This document shows positions 49,601 through 62,194 of a stretch of DNA of 64,000 bases, piece after piece. Source of the stretch: Leptodactylus fallax (taxonomy: Eukaryota; Chordata; Amphibia; Anura; Leptodactylidae); contig CAMRHE010000196.1 in assembly GCA_947044405.1 (NCBI GenBank), positions 1,347,001-1,411,000 of the forward strand. The letters run 5' to 3'. Below the pieces are notes generated by a model, which saw nothing but the letters and a program-made list of their open reading frames with translations, ran no database searches and had not been told where the DNA came from. The position numbers and the translations under genes are program-made. The first letter of the stretch is position 1, and every line of letters begins with the position of its first letter.

Positions 49601-50428
49601 TTATACCCGTCCCTTCCTCAAGACCTTAAATGGAGTCTAACAGGCCTAAAATGCCATGAGGCCACAAACCAACAAGGCAATCCAGAGATAATCTTTTTAT
49701 GGCTATGCAAATCAGCCAATATGATTAATGCACTGGGGGTGGGCCTAATTTTCCCACAAATATATTTGGTAGCCACAAGTTCTCTGAATGTCCTCTAAAA
49801 TTGAAGCCCAATATCATCTCTTTAGCAATGAATGACATTTTAGTTTTCTTCCTGTGTCACAGCTGTCTGTAGGCAAATCTGGTAAATCAGGCTCCGCCCT
49901 CCGTGCACTTGCAGGCTGATTTACATATGATATATAGAGATGATTATCTCTTCACTGCTTCATCCATTTGTGGCCATAAAGGTTTGTTTCCGTACTATTA
50001 CAGGCAGGTTCACCGCACTATTATTAGTTTGGGAGGTATGTTGGACCGGGCAGACTCCCTTTAATGGATAGTAAGAGCCATGAATTTTTATCATGAAGCA
50101 AATCTTGGAAGGAAGAAGCAGCGTCATCATCAGCGCTGTCTGATGGAGGTCACAATGTTTGCTCCTTAAACAGATCCGTTTTATGTAAATAATAAAACTC
50201 ATTCTCCATCCTGTCCCACAATAGAGCGCCTGTTCAACAGGTCACCTAAGGAGAAGCCTTATGACATCACACATTTCTCCAAAACTAGAGACACATCATA
50301 GTCAGAAGACAGGGCCAATTTAAAGCATACTTCCATATATGTAAAGATTTTACTGTAGATAGTATCAGGAAATTCGTTATATAGCAATTTCCTAATATAG
50401 GGCTGTTAACTAAAATGCCCCCATTAGC
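46641..50428. other. Non-coding stretch, mixed repeat debris
   Basis: Positions 47440-47600 and 45200-45330 share 'agccccaggtcacgtgaaca'/'gttcccaggtcatgtgacca', a dispersed repeat. Positions 48330-48600 look unique. No exon or RNA gene is seen. Confidence 0.4.
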
Positions 50429-50430
50429 TA

Positions 50431-51830
50431 CAGTGGGGGGAAAAAAGTATTTAGTCAGCCACCAATTGTGCAAGTTCTCCCACTTAAAAAGATGAGAGGC
50501 CTGTAACTGACATCATAGGTAGACCTCAACTATGAGAGACAAAATGAGAAAACAAATCCAGAAAATCACATTGTCTGATTTTTTAAGAATTTATTTGCAA
50601 ATTATGGTGGAAAATAAGTATTTGGTCACCTACAAACAAGCAAGATTTCTGGCTCTCACAGACCTGTAACTTCTTCTTTAAGAGGCTCCTCTGTCCTCCA
50701 CTCATTACCTGTAGTAATGGCTCCTGTTTGACATTGTTATCAGTATAAAAGACACCTGTCCACAACCTCAAACAGTCACACTCCAAACTCCACTATGGTG
50801 AAGACCAAAAAGCTGTGGAACGACACCAGAAACAAAATTGTAGACCTGCACCAGGCTGGGAAGACTGAATCTGCAATAGGCAAGCAGCTTGGTGTGAAGA
50901 AATCAACTGTGGGAGCAATAATTAGAAAATGGAAGTCATACAAGACCACTAATAATCTCCCTCGATCAGGGGCTCCACGCAAGATCTCACCCCGTGAGCA
51001 TTTGGATGTTCCAGAAGAGTACTGGGAGAATGTCATATGGTCAGATGAAACCAAAGTAGAACTGTTTGGTAGAAACACAACTCGTCGTATTTGGAGCAGA
51101 GTGACTGCTGAGTTGCATCCAAAGAACACCATACCTACTGTGAAGCATGGGGGGTGGCAACATCATACTTTGGGGCTGTTTCTCTGCAAAGGGACCAGGA
51201 CGACTGATCCGTGTACATGAAAGAATGAATGGGGCCATGTATCATGAGATTTTGAGTGCAAACCTCCTTCCATCAGCAAGGGCATTGAAGATGAAACGTG
51301 GCTGGGTCTTTCAGCATGACAATGATCCCAAGCACACTGCCAGGGCAACGAAGGAGTGGCTTCATAAGAAGCATTTCAAGGTCCTGGAGTGGCCTAGCCA
51401 GTCTCCAGATCTCAACCCCATAGAAAACCTTTGGAGGGAGTTGAAAGTCCGTGTTGCTCAGCGACAGCCCCAAAACATCACTGCTCTAGAGGAGATCTGC
51501 ATGGAGGAATGGGCCAACATGCCAGCAACAGTGTGTGCCAACCTTGTGAAGACTTACAGAAAACGTTTGACCTCTGTCATTGCAAACAAAGGATATATAA
51601 CAAAGTATTGAGATGAACTTTTGTTATTGACCAAATACTTATTTTCCACCATAATTTGCAAATAAATTCTTTAAAAAAAAATCAGACAATGTAATTTTCT
51701 GGATTTGTTTTCTCATTTTGTCTCTCATAGTTGAGGTCTACCTATGATGACAATTACAGGCCGGCCTCATCTTTTTAAGTGGGAGAACTTGCACAATTGG
51801 CGGCTGACTAAATACTTTTTTTCCCCACTG
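50431..51830 (+). mobile_element. Tc1-like transposon C, complete ends, internally deleted, 1400 bp
   Basis: TA lies at 50429-50430 and 51831-51832. The ends are CAGTGGGG, a run of A, then GTATTTAGTCAGCC. The inverted repeats are about 200 bp each (50431-50628 and about 51630-51830) and nearly identical by eye. Each has an outer 'aagtatttagtcagcc' and an inner 'aagtatttggtcac', so this is again an IR/DR element. The transposase between them is deleted and frameshifted. A second, end-only copy is at 10556. Confidence 0.95.
50795..51611 (+). pseudogene. Tc1 transposase of element C, about 70 codons deleted plus frameshift
   Basis: It begins MVKTKKLWNDTRNKIVDL with the first helix-turn-helix (ESAIGKQLGVKKSTVGAIIR) and a GAPRK hook at residues 59-63. 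It then jumps at about residue 67 (near 50996) to LDVPEEYWENVIWSDETK. The hook-to-WSDE distance is 23 residues here against 92 in element B, so about 70 residues including the second HTH are gone. A run of six G at 51149-51154 (five would keep frame) shifts the frame inside the glycine box. The second frame carries FQHDNDPKH and [11 protein letters not shown] (DD34E) and ends ITKY at 51611. Confidence 0.92.
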
Positions 51831-51832
51831 TA

Positions 51833-54800
51833 TGTGAGCAATCTGAAAATAAAACAGGACAGCCAGGATTAATTTAGAGCACATTCCTAAAGAAAAGATG
51901 CAGGTATTGTATCGGGTCTTATTCCTCCTTTCAAATTCACCAGTGACTTCTGTAAAGGAACACACTCTCTGGATACAATAAAGCCACCGATGATGTCATC
52001 TCTGGATCACAATACCCAGCATGCTTAGCTGCCAGGCAGTTTAGTGAGAAGTATCCGGCCTATATGTTTATTATTTAATACTTCTAGATAATTACTTCTT
52101 CAAATGAATAGATATTTAAAGGAGACATGAAGACAGCCTACATGTCCTATTAGAGTGTAAGGATAATATAGGACCCCTCCTCTATGAACCAAAGCAATTC
52201 TGTAAGAGCATTTCTTGTTCTGGCAGATTTAAGCCATCCATGTATTTCATGGATACCCACTCATCATAATGGCCGCCATATAAAGCTATACTGGTCCACA
52301 GGAAGCAGAGATGCTGGGTCACTATACAGTATACAGAGATTATCATGTTCTAGCTCTTCACACTATGTAATACAGGGATCTGATGCAGCCCCAAATGGAT
52401 GATCCCTGCAGGGCTGGTTGTCCACTGATCCAATATATATGGCCTATCCCAAGTCCATAAAAAAAAGTCCTAGACAACCCCTTTAATTTCTGACTACAAT
52501 TTGTCTTATGCTTTGTTCACATCTGTGTTGGAGGATTTGTCATGCTGCCCTATTTTGGTAAGATTCTGTCACCCATGACGGACACCTATCAGGCATCACT
52601 GGTACCCGATATCAGGGATCTGGCACTTATTTTCATTGTCCTGCTTCTACAATGGAGCAGAACAATTGAAACAGCCAACACAGATGTGAACAAAGCCCAA
52701 ACACACAATATTACTTATTACTATAGGAGACTAGATTATGGTTTGTAGTTTTTTAATTTTCTATATTTTTTTAAAGCCCACCCAGAGATCTAGGTGCTGT
52801 AGAAACTAACTTGGCCTCATATTGTTGCATTACTGGACTGAATCCACTCATGACCGAAAATACATTTCCCTTTTTCTTATTCCTGTTGGCCGGTCACCAC
52901 AATCTTTATGTGTTTATGTGGTTACTGGTCAGCCACATTAAACTGTTCATCGTAGGTTTTGGCTGAATTACCACTTGATGCTTCCTGTACTGGCAGCCAC
53001 ATCCATTGCTAAAATGGACATTTGGTGGTCAGGACAAGCGTCTATGGCCAATTTATGTAGAAATATAGGGCACATGAAATTGATATATCGATGTACCAAG
53101 ACAATGCTGGATTAAAATACTAGAAGCAATGCCATGCAATAATATTATAACAGAGATATCACATAAAAGTGGATTTCTTAAAAAATAAGAAAAATGGAAA
53201 AAATAAGCTGCTTATGCCTATGTGGCCATAAGCTACCTGGTTGTCCTTGGCTGCGTCCTATAAAGAAACAGAAGGGTGTATAGATATAGTTTAATTAGAA
53301 ATGTTTCACTTGCGCAGTTATTTTACTTTACACAGTTATGTATCCTTGGATGACCAGGTAGTGTGTGGGCGGAAGCAATCCAAGGTAAAACTACTACTTA
53401 AAGTCTGAAAAGTTTGTTTCTAGTCACGATAAGGGAAAAAAGGTTCATTTAAACTTCCACCTTTTATGAGACTGGTACCACAAAAAAGTGTCATATCAAA
53501 AAATACACATAAAAATAAAATCAAGTGTGCAAACAAAATAGACACAAGCACAGTTATCACACCCGCTGTCAACATCCTCACCATCATTTCAGAAGCACCA
53601 TTAATGTTCCTGATCCTAAATCCACTAATTTGTGTCTAGTAAGGAAGTCTATGAATAAACCAAGAAGCTGACGCCAGAAAGGATCCATACAAGTAAATAC
53701 AACCATGTAATAAAAACTACAATAAAATAAATATGGATAACCCAATATACCATACTTTCCCTTTTTGCCCACATTACGCTCCCAGTCATACCTGTTTACA
53801 CACTACATAGCACATTAGATATTTCTTGGCATTACCGGTCTTGGCAGTGATGAGGTTAATTATTAGGAGACAGCCTTGTACAACAAGTAGTTAGAAGAAG
53901 AGAGCTACTGTATAGGTTACTTAGTGTTTTCTCCTACATATGACATGTAAATAGGACACTGTTTTCTATATTTTTGTTCCAATACATTGAGCCCAATAAG
54001 AACCCTTTAAATGGAAACATTCAAAACAAGAATTATTTGGCCAAACTGTTCTCAGCAAGAAATTTCATGGTCCCAATTTAATTTAGTATTAAGGGGTCAA
54101 CTACATAATTTTAGAAGGAGACCATACATGGCCATGAACAGATGTGAGCACAATATTACTTGTCATACACAACCCAACCACTACCAAAGGAAGGACTCAG
54201 GTTCATGGGTATGGTACAATACTACTCTCACCCCTTTCCCTGAGTTTAGTGAGGTGGAAAGGCTATACCGGATTAGAGAACCAGTAACAATAGGTTAGGA
54301 CAAGAGACAAGGTGGAGAAGAGTGGCAATGCCCGGCTAGGTACTGTTGCTGTCTTCAGTCATAAGTCCTGCATGCACGACTTTATCTTCCATTACAAAGG
54401 TAAACAAACACGAGGACGATAGCTTCCGTTATGTTGTTTACATTAGTGTCAATGTGAATGGACACAGAAACAGTCTGTGACTGTTCTCTGCAACAGTTTA
54501 ATGTCCGTTGCTATCATCCTATGACGGAAGACAGCAACGGACAATAACAACGGTAGTGTGAACACCCCTTACAGTTAGATTGGACAGCTCCTGCAGAACC
54601 CACTAACTCCGTAAGAGTGTCCCAACTCTCTTCTGATGACAGATGTCAGGGAAAAGAAGGGCTGAACAGGTTTGTTTTCCACATACCCGATCCTTTTGTA
54701 AGCCATCACAAGAGAAGGCAGTCTTGTCTAGAGGTAAAATATCTTCTCGAGAACATGGCCTAGTACTTGTTTTCCAGACTACTGAGGAGGAAGGAGAGTC

Positions 54801-56079
54801 AGGAGGACCTTTTCCACATACAGTCAAAACTAATGGGTATGGCCAGCTTACTCCCCTCTACCAATTTAGAACACATGAACACTTGGCTGAACAAAGTGTG
54901 CATGTGTATTGGGAAGTTGGAATGGATAGTTGTTGAAGGGATCTTCTGACAACTATCTAAGGTGTATGGCCACCAAATCAACAGAAGGTATCATTGTTCA
55001 CAAACACACTAGTGGAAACCCTCCATTGACAGGTATTACACTTAGTTGCCCCTCATGTATTAGATGCACTTTACATTGTTACACAACTGTTTACTGCCAT
55101 GACTTTGCTGAGTAACATAAAGTGTTTCTCCCATATCCGTGTATAATTCAGTATCACATTATACAGATATAGCACACGAGCTCAACACCGTGTCAATCCT
55201 CCCGCTCGGAGCAACCTATTAGTGTGATCTAGCAGTTGAGCGCAGCCTGGACTTTGGCACTTGTGGCACGCAGTTACTTTTGTTCTACTTGGCGGAGGTG
55301 AAGTTGCTATTGACTTTACCACCTGACCTGCAGTGATATTTACAGACAGGTAAGGTGTGTTCTGTACCTTGGCTGCGAAGTGCATGGTTCATCTAAAATC
55401 ACAGAAAAAACGTGTGCAGACTGAACACCGCACGCCGCAGAGAGACCGACCTTTACAAGAACTGTGCTGTTCTAGAGCCTTATTTCTCGCACTGGTGAGG
55501 TAATGGAGGATATAGTGCAGTGCTGGTGTCCTAAAACTTTAAGCTGCTTTACAAGGCTGATTCCTGAAAATACCCTGTCCCCATGACATCTGACTCACGC
55601 ATCACTGTCACTGGTCTGATCTATTCCCTCAAGACTAATCATATCTGAGCCGAGAGCTTCACCAGCATGACCAGTCAGGCGTAAACGGGAAAAACCATAA
55701 AGCTTATTATAACACTAAAACATATCATTAGTAGAACTACAATTCTCAGCATGTGCTTGCAAATTTACCTACACACCTACCGTATATATAATTACCGTAC
55801 TGGTGCCCCTGAGGCTAAATATCAAATTAAAGGATCATGAAGAGCCAATGTGAACTGCCCTAATATTCTGCAGTTTTTTTTTTGTTTTTTTTTTTACATG
55901 GACCCATCGTCTGTGTGTATAAAAATGCATCATGTGCCATTTTAGTTCATATTGTGGATCACACAGACTTGGAGACCATTGAAGACAACTGTCTATATTG
56001 GCCTCCTGGTTTGTCTCCTTCATAGACACACAGACTACACACACATATGAGAAGACAACTCTCTATAGCGGTACGTGTG
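51833..56079. other. Non-coding stretch with MITE fragments
   Basis: Positions 52380-52486 are half of a MITE ('atatggcctatcccaagtcc', 'agacaacccctttaa'). Positions 54560-55030 resemble a dispersed repeat also seen around 40080-40150. The rest is unclassified. No exon is seen. Confidence 0.4.
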
Positions 56080-56081
56080 TA

Positions 56082-57647
56082 CAGTCATGGCCAAAAGTTT
56101 TGAGAATGACACAAATATTATATTTTCACATGATCTGCTGCCCTCTGGTTTTTATGTGTGTTTGTCAGATGTTTTTATCACATACAGAAATATAATTGCA
56201 TTCATATTATGAGTAACAGAAGCTTATATTGACAGTTAGAATGAGTTAATGCAGCAAGTCAATATTTGCAGTGTTGACCCTTCTTCTTCAGGACCTCTGC
56301 AATTCTCCCTGGCATGCTCTCAATCAACTTCTGGACCAAATCCTGACTGATAGCAGTCCATTCTTGCAGAACCAATGCTTTAATTTTGTCTGAATTTGTT
56401 GGTTTTTGTTTGTCCACCCGTCTCTTGATGATTGACCACAAGTTCTCAATGGGATTAAGATCTGGGGAGTTTCCAGGCCATGGACCCAAAATCTCTATGT
56501 TTTGTTCCCTGAGCCATTTAGTTATCACCTTTGCTTTATGGCAAGGTGCTCCATCATGCTGGAAAAGGCATTGTTGAGCGCCAAACTGCTCTTGGACGGT
56601 TGGGAGAAGTTGCTCTTGGAGGACATTCTGGTACCATTCTTTATTCATGGCTGTGTTTTTAGGCAAGACTGTGAGAGAGCCGATTCCCTTGGCTGAGAAG
56701 CAACCCCACACATGAATGGTTTCAGGATGCTTTACAGTTGGCATGAGACAAGACTGGTGGTAGCGCTCACCTCTTCTTCTCCGAATAAGCTGTTTTCCAG
56801 ATGTTCCAAACAATCGAAAAGGAGATTCATCAGAGAAAATGACTTTACCCCAGTCCTCAGCAGTCCACTCCCTGTACCTTTTGCAGAATATCAGTCTGTC
56901 CCTGATGTTTTTTCTGGAGAGAAGTGGCTTCTTTGCTGCCCTCCTTGAGACCAGGTCTTGCTCCAAGAGTCTCCGCCTCACAGTGCGTGCAGATGCACTC
57001 ACACCTGCCTGCTGCCATTCCTCAGCAAGCTCTGCACTGCTGGTAGCCCGATCCCGCAGCTGAAACACTTTTAAGAGACGGTCCTGCCGCTTGCTGGTCT
57101 TTCTTGGGCGCCCTGGAGCCTTTTTGGCACCAATGGAACCTCTCTCCTTGAAGTTCTTGATGATGCGATAGATTGTTGACTGAGGTGCAATCTTTCTAGC
57201 TGCAATACTCTCCCAGTTAGGCCATTTTTGTGCAGTGCAATGATGACTGCATGTGTTTCTTTAGAGATAACCATGGTTAACAGAAGAGAAACAATGATGG
57301 CAAGCACCAGCCTCCTTTTAAAGTGTCCAGTGGTGTCATTCTTACTGAATCATGACAGATTGATCTCCAGCCCTGTCCTCATCAACACCCACACCTGTGT
57401 TAATGGAGCAATCACTGAAACGATGTTAGGTGGTCCTTTTAAGGCAGGGCTGCAATGATGTTGAAATGTGTTTTGGGGGATAAAGTTCATTTTCTAGGCA
57501 AATATTGACTTTGCAAGTAATTGCTGTTAAGCTGATCACTCTTTATAACATTATGGAGTATATGCAAATTGCCATTAGAAAAACTGAAGCAGTAGACTTT
57601 GTAAAAATTAATATTTGTATCATTCTCAAAACTTTTGGCCATGACTG
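56082..57647 (-). mobile_element. Tc1-like transposon D, complete ends, 1566 bp, DD35E
   Basis: TA lies at 56080-56081 and 57648-57649. Both ends read CAGTCATGGCCAAAAGTTTT then GAGAATGA, with one mismatch in the first 39 bp by eye. Similarity of the two ends drops quickly after that. The ends are thus shorter than in A and C, and no inner direct repeat is obvious. The transposase is on the minus strand and broken by one frameshift. The catalytic spacing is DD35E. Confidence 0.94.
56259..57274 (-). pseudogene. Tc1 transposase of element D, one frameshift, DD35E
   Basis: The likely start is the Met of MVISKETHAVIIALHKNGL at 57274. The frame is lost after NGLTG, near 57209-57214, consistent with one missing base. 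The next frame is then open from there to 56259. It encodes a helix-turn-helix (STIYRIIKNFKERGS), a GRPRK hook, a second HTH, and the first Asp in VIFSDESPFRLFG. The second Asp is in FQHDGAPCHKAK and the Glu in [11 protein letters not shown]. By count, 35 residues lie between the last two, one more than in the other copies here, because of a GPWPGNSPD stretch. The end is GQHCKY. Confidence 0.92.
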
Positions 57648-57649
57648 TA

Positions 57650-59709
57650 CTTACCCCATTGTGTCTGAGGCTAAATCGGCAAGCAAAGCCGTAATGGAAA
57701 CCAAAGCTCTGCTCTGCCTTTCCACCATGGAAAACACAAGGACAGAATTTGGAGAGTAATCTTTTGGAGCCTCAAATTCCTCTTTGCCGAGTGAACCTGG
57801 CCTAAATCAGGAATTAATTTTTTTCTCTGCTGTATCAATTCATCAGGAGTTTTGCCAACCATCAAGCACATTTAATGTATATTATATTTGCCGTCTGAAT
57901 GCAGTCAACGCATAAAAAACACACAGAAACCTTCATATGTCAAACATAACACAAGTTTATACACAGATCACTTGCAGACACTGGATACTGACAATTATTG
58001 TAGCAAAGCTGACAAGAAAATCCCTCAGATTTACGTTATATGAAGTACATAATGTATATACACTTAACATCAAAGCCGTACAGATGAAAGCAGATCTATT
58101 GTATGGGAGAAAGTGAAATCATTAGTAAAGACAAAACAAAACATACAATTATACTGAGCAAACGTGGAAATTCTGCCTTGTGGCTTTAATAGGGTGCTTA
58201 TCTGCAAGTCTACAGAGGCGGCTGCTATCAATTAGTCACCTGCCAGTCACAATCAGTCAGGTACTCGACAAGAAACAAAGGCAAGATCACTTCAAGCATT
58301 AAAATGGATTTCATGACAACGTCATACAAGATGTAGACATGTGATAGGGAACTTTACATTATTAATACAGATCTGGATGTACAGAATAATTGCCTTAAGT
58401 ACTTATAGAGGAGATTATGGTATCGAGAGCTGCAAGAATGGCTGTAAAGTAGCATTCAGGGTTCTGGATGGAGAACATAGTGGACGGAATTTTTCAACAC
58501 ATCTATGACAGTTTTCTGGTGTTGATGTGTAATAATGTGGCGCACATTTGACACAAGATCCTTACTTGAGTTTGATGTACAACATTTCCTGCTCTACCCC
58601 TCAAGAACAAGGCAGGTGACACCTAGGCCCAACATATTCATTATAACTCATTTCCTGGCATGGCTTATACAGGAAATCTACACCAATTCCTGACTGGTGT
58701 AGATCTCCATTTTGGTGCACCAGTGTGTGCCTGATATATAAAGAGGGTGGAGCCTCTAAATCACGTGTGCCTTGCTCCTCGGCCCTGTCGGCTCCTTTAT
58801 TAAGAGTGGCGTACAAAACGTCAATCTTAATTAGTCTGCACCAATGTCTTATATTCTTTGGAGGCGTGGTTCCTCCAATTCTCAGCCCCCTCTTTAATTC
58901 TTTAAAATGGCCACCATCCTCTCAGACTACTCTACACCCACTTTGATTTGGTAGTATAAAACACTCCTCCCCTTATACAGTGTTCCACCATGGTAAGGCT
59001 TGTGATATGTAAAGTGCACATACGGTCATCTGTACAGGATTTGCAGTACGTAAATCTGACATGTATATTTGGGACTGAAATCCAAGGCTGATATTTGGGC
59101 TTCTGAGACAGATCTAGCTGCAGAGCCACACCAGGATTATCCCCACTATAATGCTATGGGGCGAATTCACAACATTTCCGTGCCGAATCCGCGCAGATAA
59201 ATGGACATGCTCCGGATTCTAATATTCGCTGTTGCGTCATTATTTTGCGGGGTTGTTTTCTACTACATGTAAATTGGGTGTGAAATATCCCATTCACTAG
59301 CATTAGAAGGTTAGTGGATTTGATGAGAATGTTAGCGCAGAATCTGTTCCAAAATCCTCATCAAGTCCTGAACGTATGAACATACCCCTACAGCTCATGG
59401 AGGGGAAGGCACCATGCTTTGCTCTGCTTTTGGCAAAAGTGCAGTATTATGACCAAAACGTGTTTTATTGTATGCATGTAATAGCTAACCATTCCATATA
59501 GGTTGACATCTAGTTTTCCTAAAAACTTAAATAATACAGTAAATTGTGAATATTTGACGCTACAAAATAATAATATTAAATCTGATTACTGTGGTTTTTT
59601 TTGTTTTTTTTTTTTTTTTAAGCAGAGAATGCTATAACCACCTTTCGGGGATTTTGTTGCAATAGAAATTTTACAATAAACCCATAGTGCATAGTTACAA
59701 TAATGTCTG

Positions 59710-59748
<39 letters not shown>

Positions 59749-61536
59749 TAAAATTTTAGAGGTCTAGATGTACAGCCCGGTTAAGCAGGTAACTAAATAG
59801 GAAATGCAGTATATAAGTCATGAGATATATATATCATGAATTATATACTGAAAAAAAAGGGGAAAAATATTTTTATTTCTCACAATATACATTAGTTATA
59901 CATACACAAACTATTAATATTGCACAGTTTAGTTTGCCAAACTCTTAACATTAGACACTACATCGCCCACAATCTCTTATTAAAAGGTGTATGCATAGCG
60001 GTACATACATTACTATTATTACTGATATCAAATGTGCCATTAATTCTAGGGTGCTATACATGTAAAGGAAGGGTTCGAGTACATAAAATGAAACAAACAA
60101 AACAAAAAACATGAACTGAGTAACAGTCAGGGCGTCTCTAAATAAGGGTTTGGGTTTTTTTGACTGAAGGTTTTGATGCTAGGGGAGAGTCTGAGGTGTT
60201 GTAGGTAATAAATTCTAGAATGATGAGCAAACACAAAGGAGGTCTGGTGAGGATTTGTAGAGAAAGGACCTAGGAGTGGCACAAACTATTCGTCTCAACT
60301 TTCAGCAATGTTTTTTTTGTTTGGGTTTTTTTTTCATCTTTCTGAAAGACTGCAAGACCACTACTTGATAATCTTCTGTTGTTATCTTTTCCACCAGTGA
60401 CCCTAAAGAGTTAACAACCTACTGCCAAGCACTTACCATTACATGTTATCCTGTCTATTAGGTACATATAGTTTGTAAAAGAAACACAACGAACAGTAAA
60501 AAGATGATAATACAAATTAAGAAAACACTAAAAAGTTAAGAAGTGCCATCCGCCTACTCTTAAGATTTTAACAGCAGTCAGCTATTACTAATGAATTTCC
60601 CATAAAAATGCACGCTCTGCTTGGCCAAGCATGCACATTCTCTGAATAGGGAAAGGGGATTTAGAAGATGCCAAACCCCATATCTTCCCTGAGAACAAAA
60701 GAATTGGGTGTTTCAATTCCACATGCCCAAATTTCAGTCCTTCCCTATCAGAGAAGAGTGAGGAGGCCTCTATATATGAGAGAGAGAAAGCTCACTGGCA
60801 TCTCAAGTGTATGGGGTGAAATTCACCACGCTATAAAAGTCAGAAATATGGCGGACTGTTTAGAGGGCACAATTGGTATCAACAGTTTTATTGCTTTCAC
60901 ATGCCTATAGTTCAAGGTCATGTACTGTACGTAACAACATGAAATTTACATAATTATTAGGATTTTCCTGCCAATTCTGTGACTAAGGCAAACTCAGCAG
61001 GTCATCTCCTTCTATGATCTGCTCTGCAAAGGTTATGTATTTTCTAACACTGGGGGTTTACATCAGAAATAGATGACCCATGTGTTTTTTAATAGACTGC
61101 AGCGAAAAAGCAAGAATCCTACTGAAATGTGAAACTGCATGACTGATCCCTGTACTAAAAATGAAGTCAGAGGGAAACCACTGAAACCCACAAGCTGCAA
61201 GAGTAAAGTCCAGACCTATAGAAAATGCATTGCACCATATCCTTTATACAAAGAGATACTCTATAAGGAAACGCATCACAATGACCAGAACTGTGGACTG
61301 CATTTTACTATTTGCATCTTGCAAAAATCACAAAAATGTTTATCTATCTATATATATCTCACACACAGATGTAGCACTGTTTAACATGACTTTCTGCAGC
61401 ATGATCACTTTCTGTGCCGTGATATCCTATCTCAAAAGGACAACAAAAGCCATTGAAAACCTATTGAAAGAGTTGAGTTAACACTATGCCAGTGTTGTTA
61501 ATGCATTATGAGTCATGATAACCTTTGCCACACACA
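57650..61536. other. Non-coding stretch, mixed repeats and AT-rich DNA
   Basis: Positions 58500-58960 hold a repeat with distant relatives near 8600-8800 and 18085-18190. Positions 59145-59400 carry a dispersed repeat ('gtgccgaatccgcgc', 'agaatctgttccaaaatcc'). An (ATA)n run lies at 59711-59747. No exon is recognised. Confidence 0.4.
59711..59747. repeat. Trinucleotide microsatellite (ATA)n, about 12 units
   Basis: Uninterrupted taa/ata repeat. Confidence 0.95.
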
Positions 61537-61537
61537 C

Positions 61538-61582
<45 letters not shown>

Positions 61583-61591
61583 TACATACAT

Positions 61592-61646
<55 letters not shown>

Positions 61647-61695
61647 CACATACATACATGTATATATATATATATACACACACACACTTATATAA

Positions 61696-61735
<40 letters not shown>
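61537..61735. repeat. Compound (TA)n/(CA)n microsatellite
   Basis: Alternating TA blocks (about 61540-61570, 61602-61641, 61661-61675) and CA-rich blocks (about 61571-61600, 61674-61688, 61706-61734). Several overlapping open frames on both strands come from this repeat only. Confidence 0.95.
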
Positions 61736-61737
<2 letters not shown>

Positions 61738-61801
61738 CAATATAATTATAAAAAAATAAAAATAAATCCACCTACACATAAAGAACTGCTTATACATTTT
61801 A

Positions 61802-62135
61802 AAGGGGTAAAGTGGCCTATCGTAATATCATAGGCCATCAATATCTGATACCGGCATCCACCCCTGCACCAATCAGCTGTTCAGGACAGATGCCAGGCCT
61901 GGTACTATACAGTATATGGAGTCAGAAGCTACTACAGCTCAGCTCCCAATCACTTCAATGCAATAACATTGCACGCCCACCATACAACATACAGAGTCAT
62001 CTACTTCCAGCTTTGTTCACTGTATAATGCTGGGCCCAAGAGCAGTTCCAAGCAAACGATTGATAGGGGGCTAACACCTGATACCCCATCAATCAGATAT
62101 TAATGGTCTATCCTAACAATAGCCATTAAAAAAAA
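61802..62135. repeat. Inverted-repeat MITE-like element
   Basis: It begins 'aaaggggtaaagtggcctat' and runs to about 62130. Mirrored pairs include 'aggccatcaatatctgatacc' with 'cagatattaatggtctatcc', and 'accaatcagctgttc' in the core. The usual right-hand 'acccctttaa' is replaced by an A-rich and TA-rich tail. Confidence 0.6.
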
Positions 62136-62145
62136 TAATAAATAA

Positions 62146-62150
<5 letters not shown>

Positions 62151-62191
<41 letters not shown>
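62151..62191. repeat. (TA)n microsatellite
   Basis: About 20 uninterrupted TA units directly after the MITE. Confidence 0.95.

Positions 62192-62194
<3 letters not shown>

Noticed and set aside
61484..61797. Overlapping frames rich in Tyr/Ile or Thr/His
   Set aside because: These are translations of a TA/CA microsatellite on both strands.
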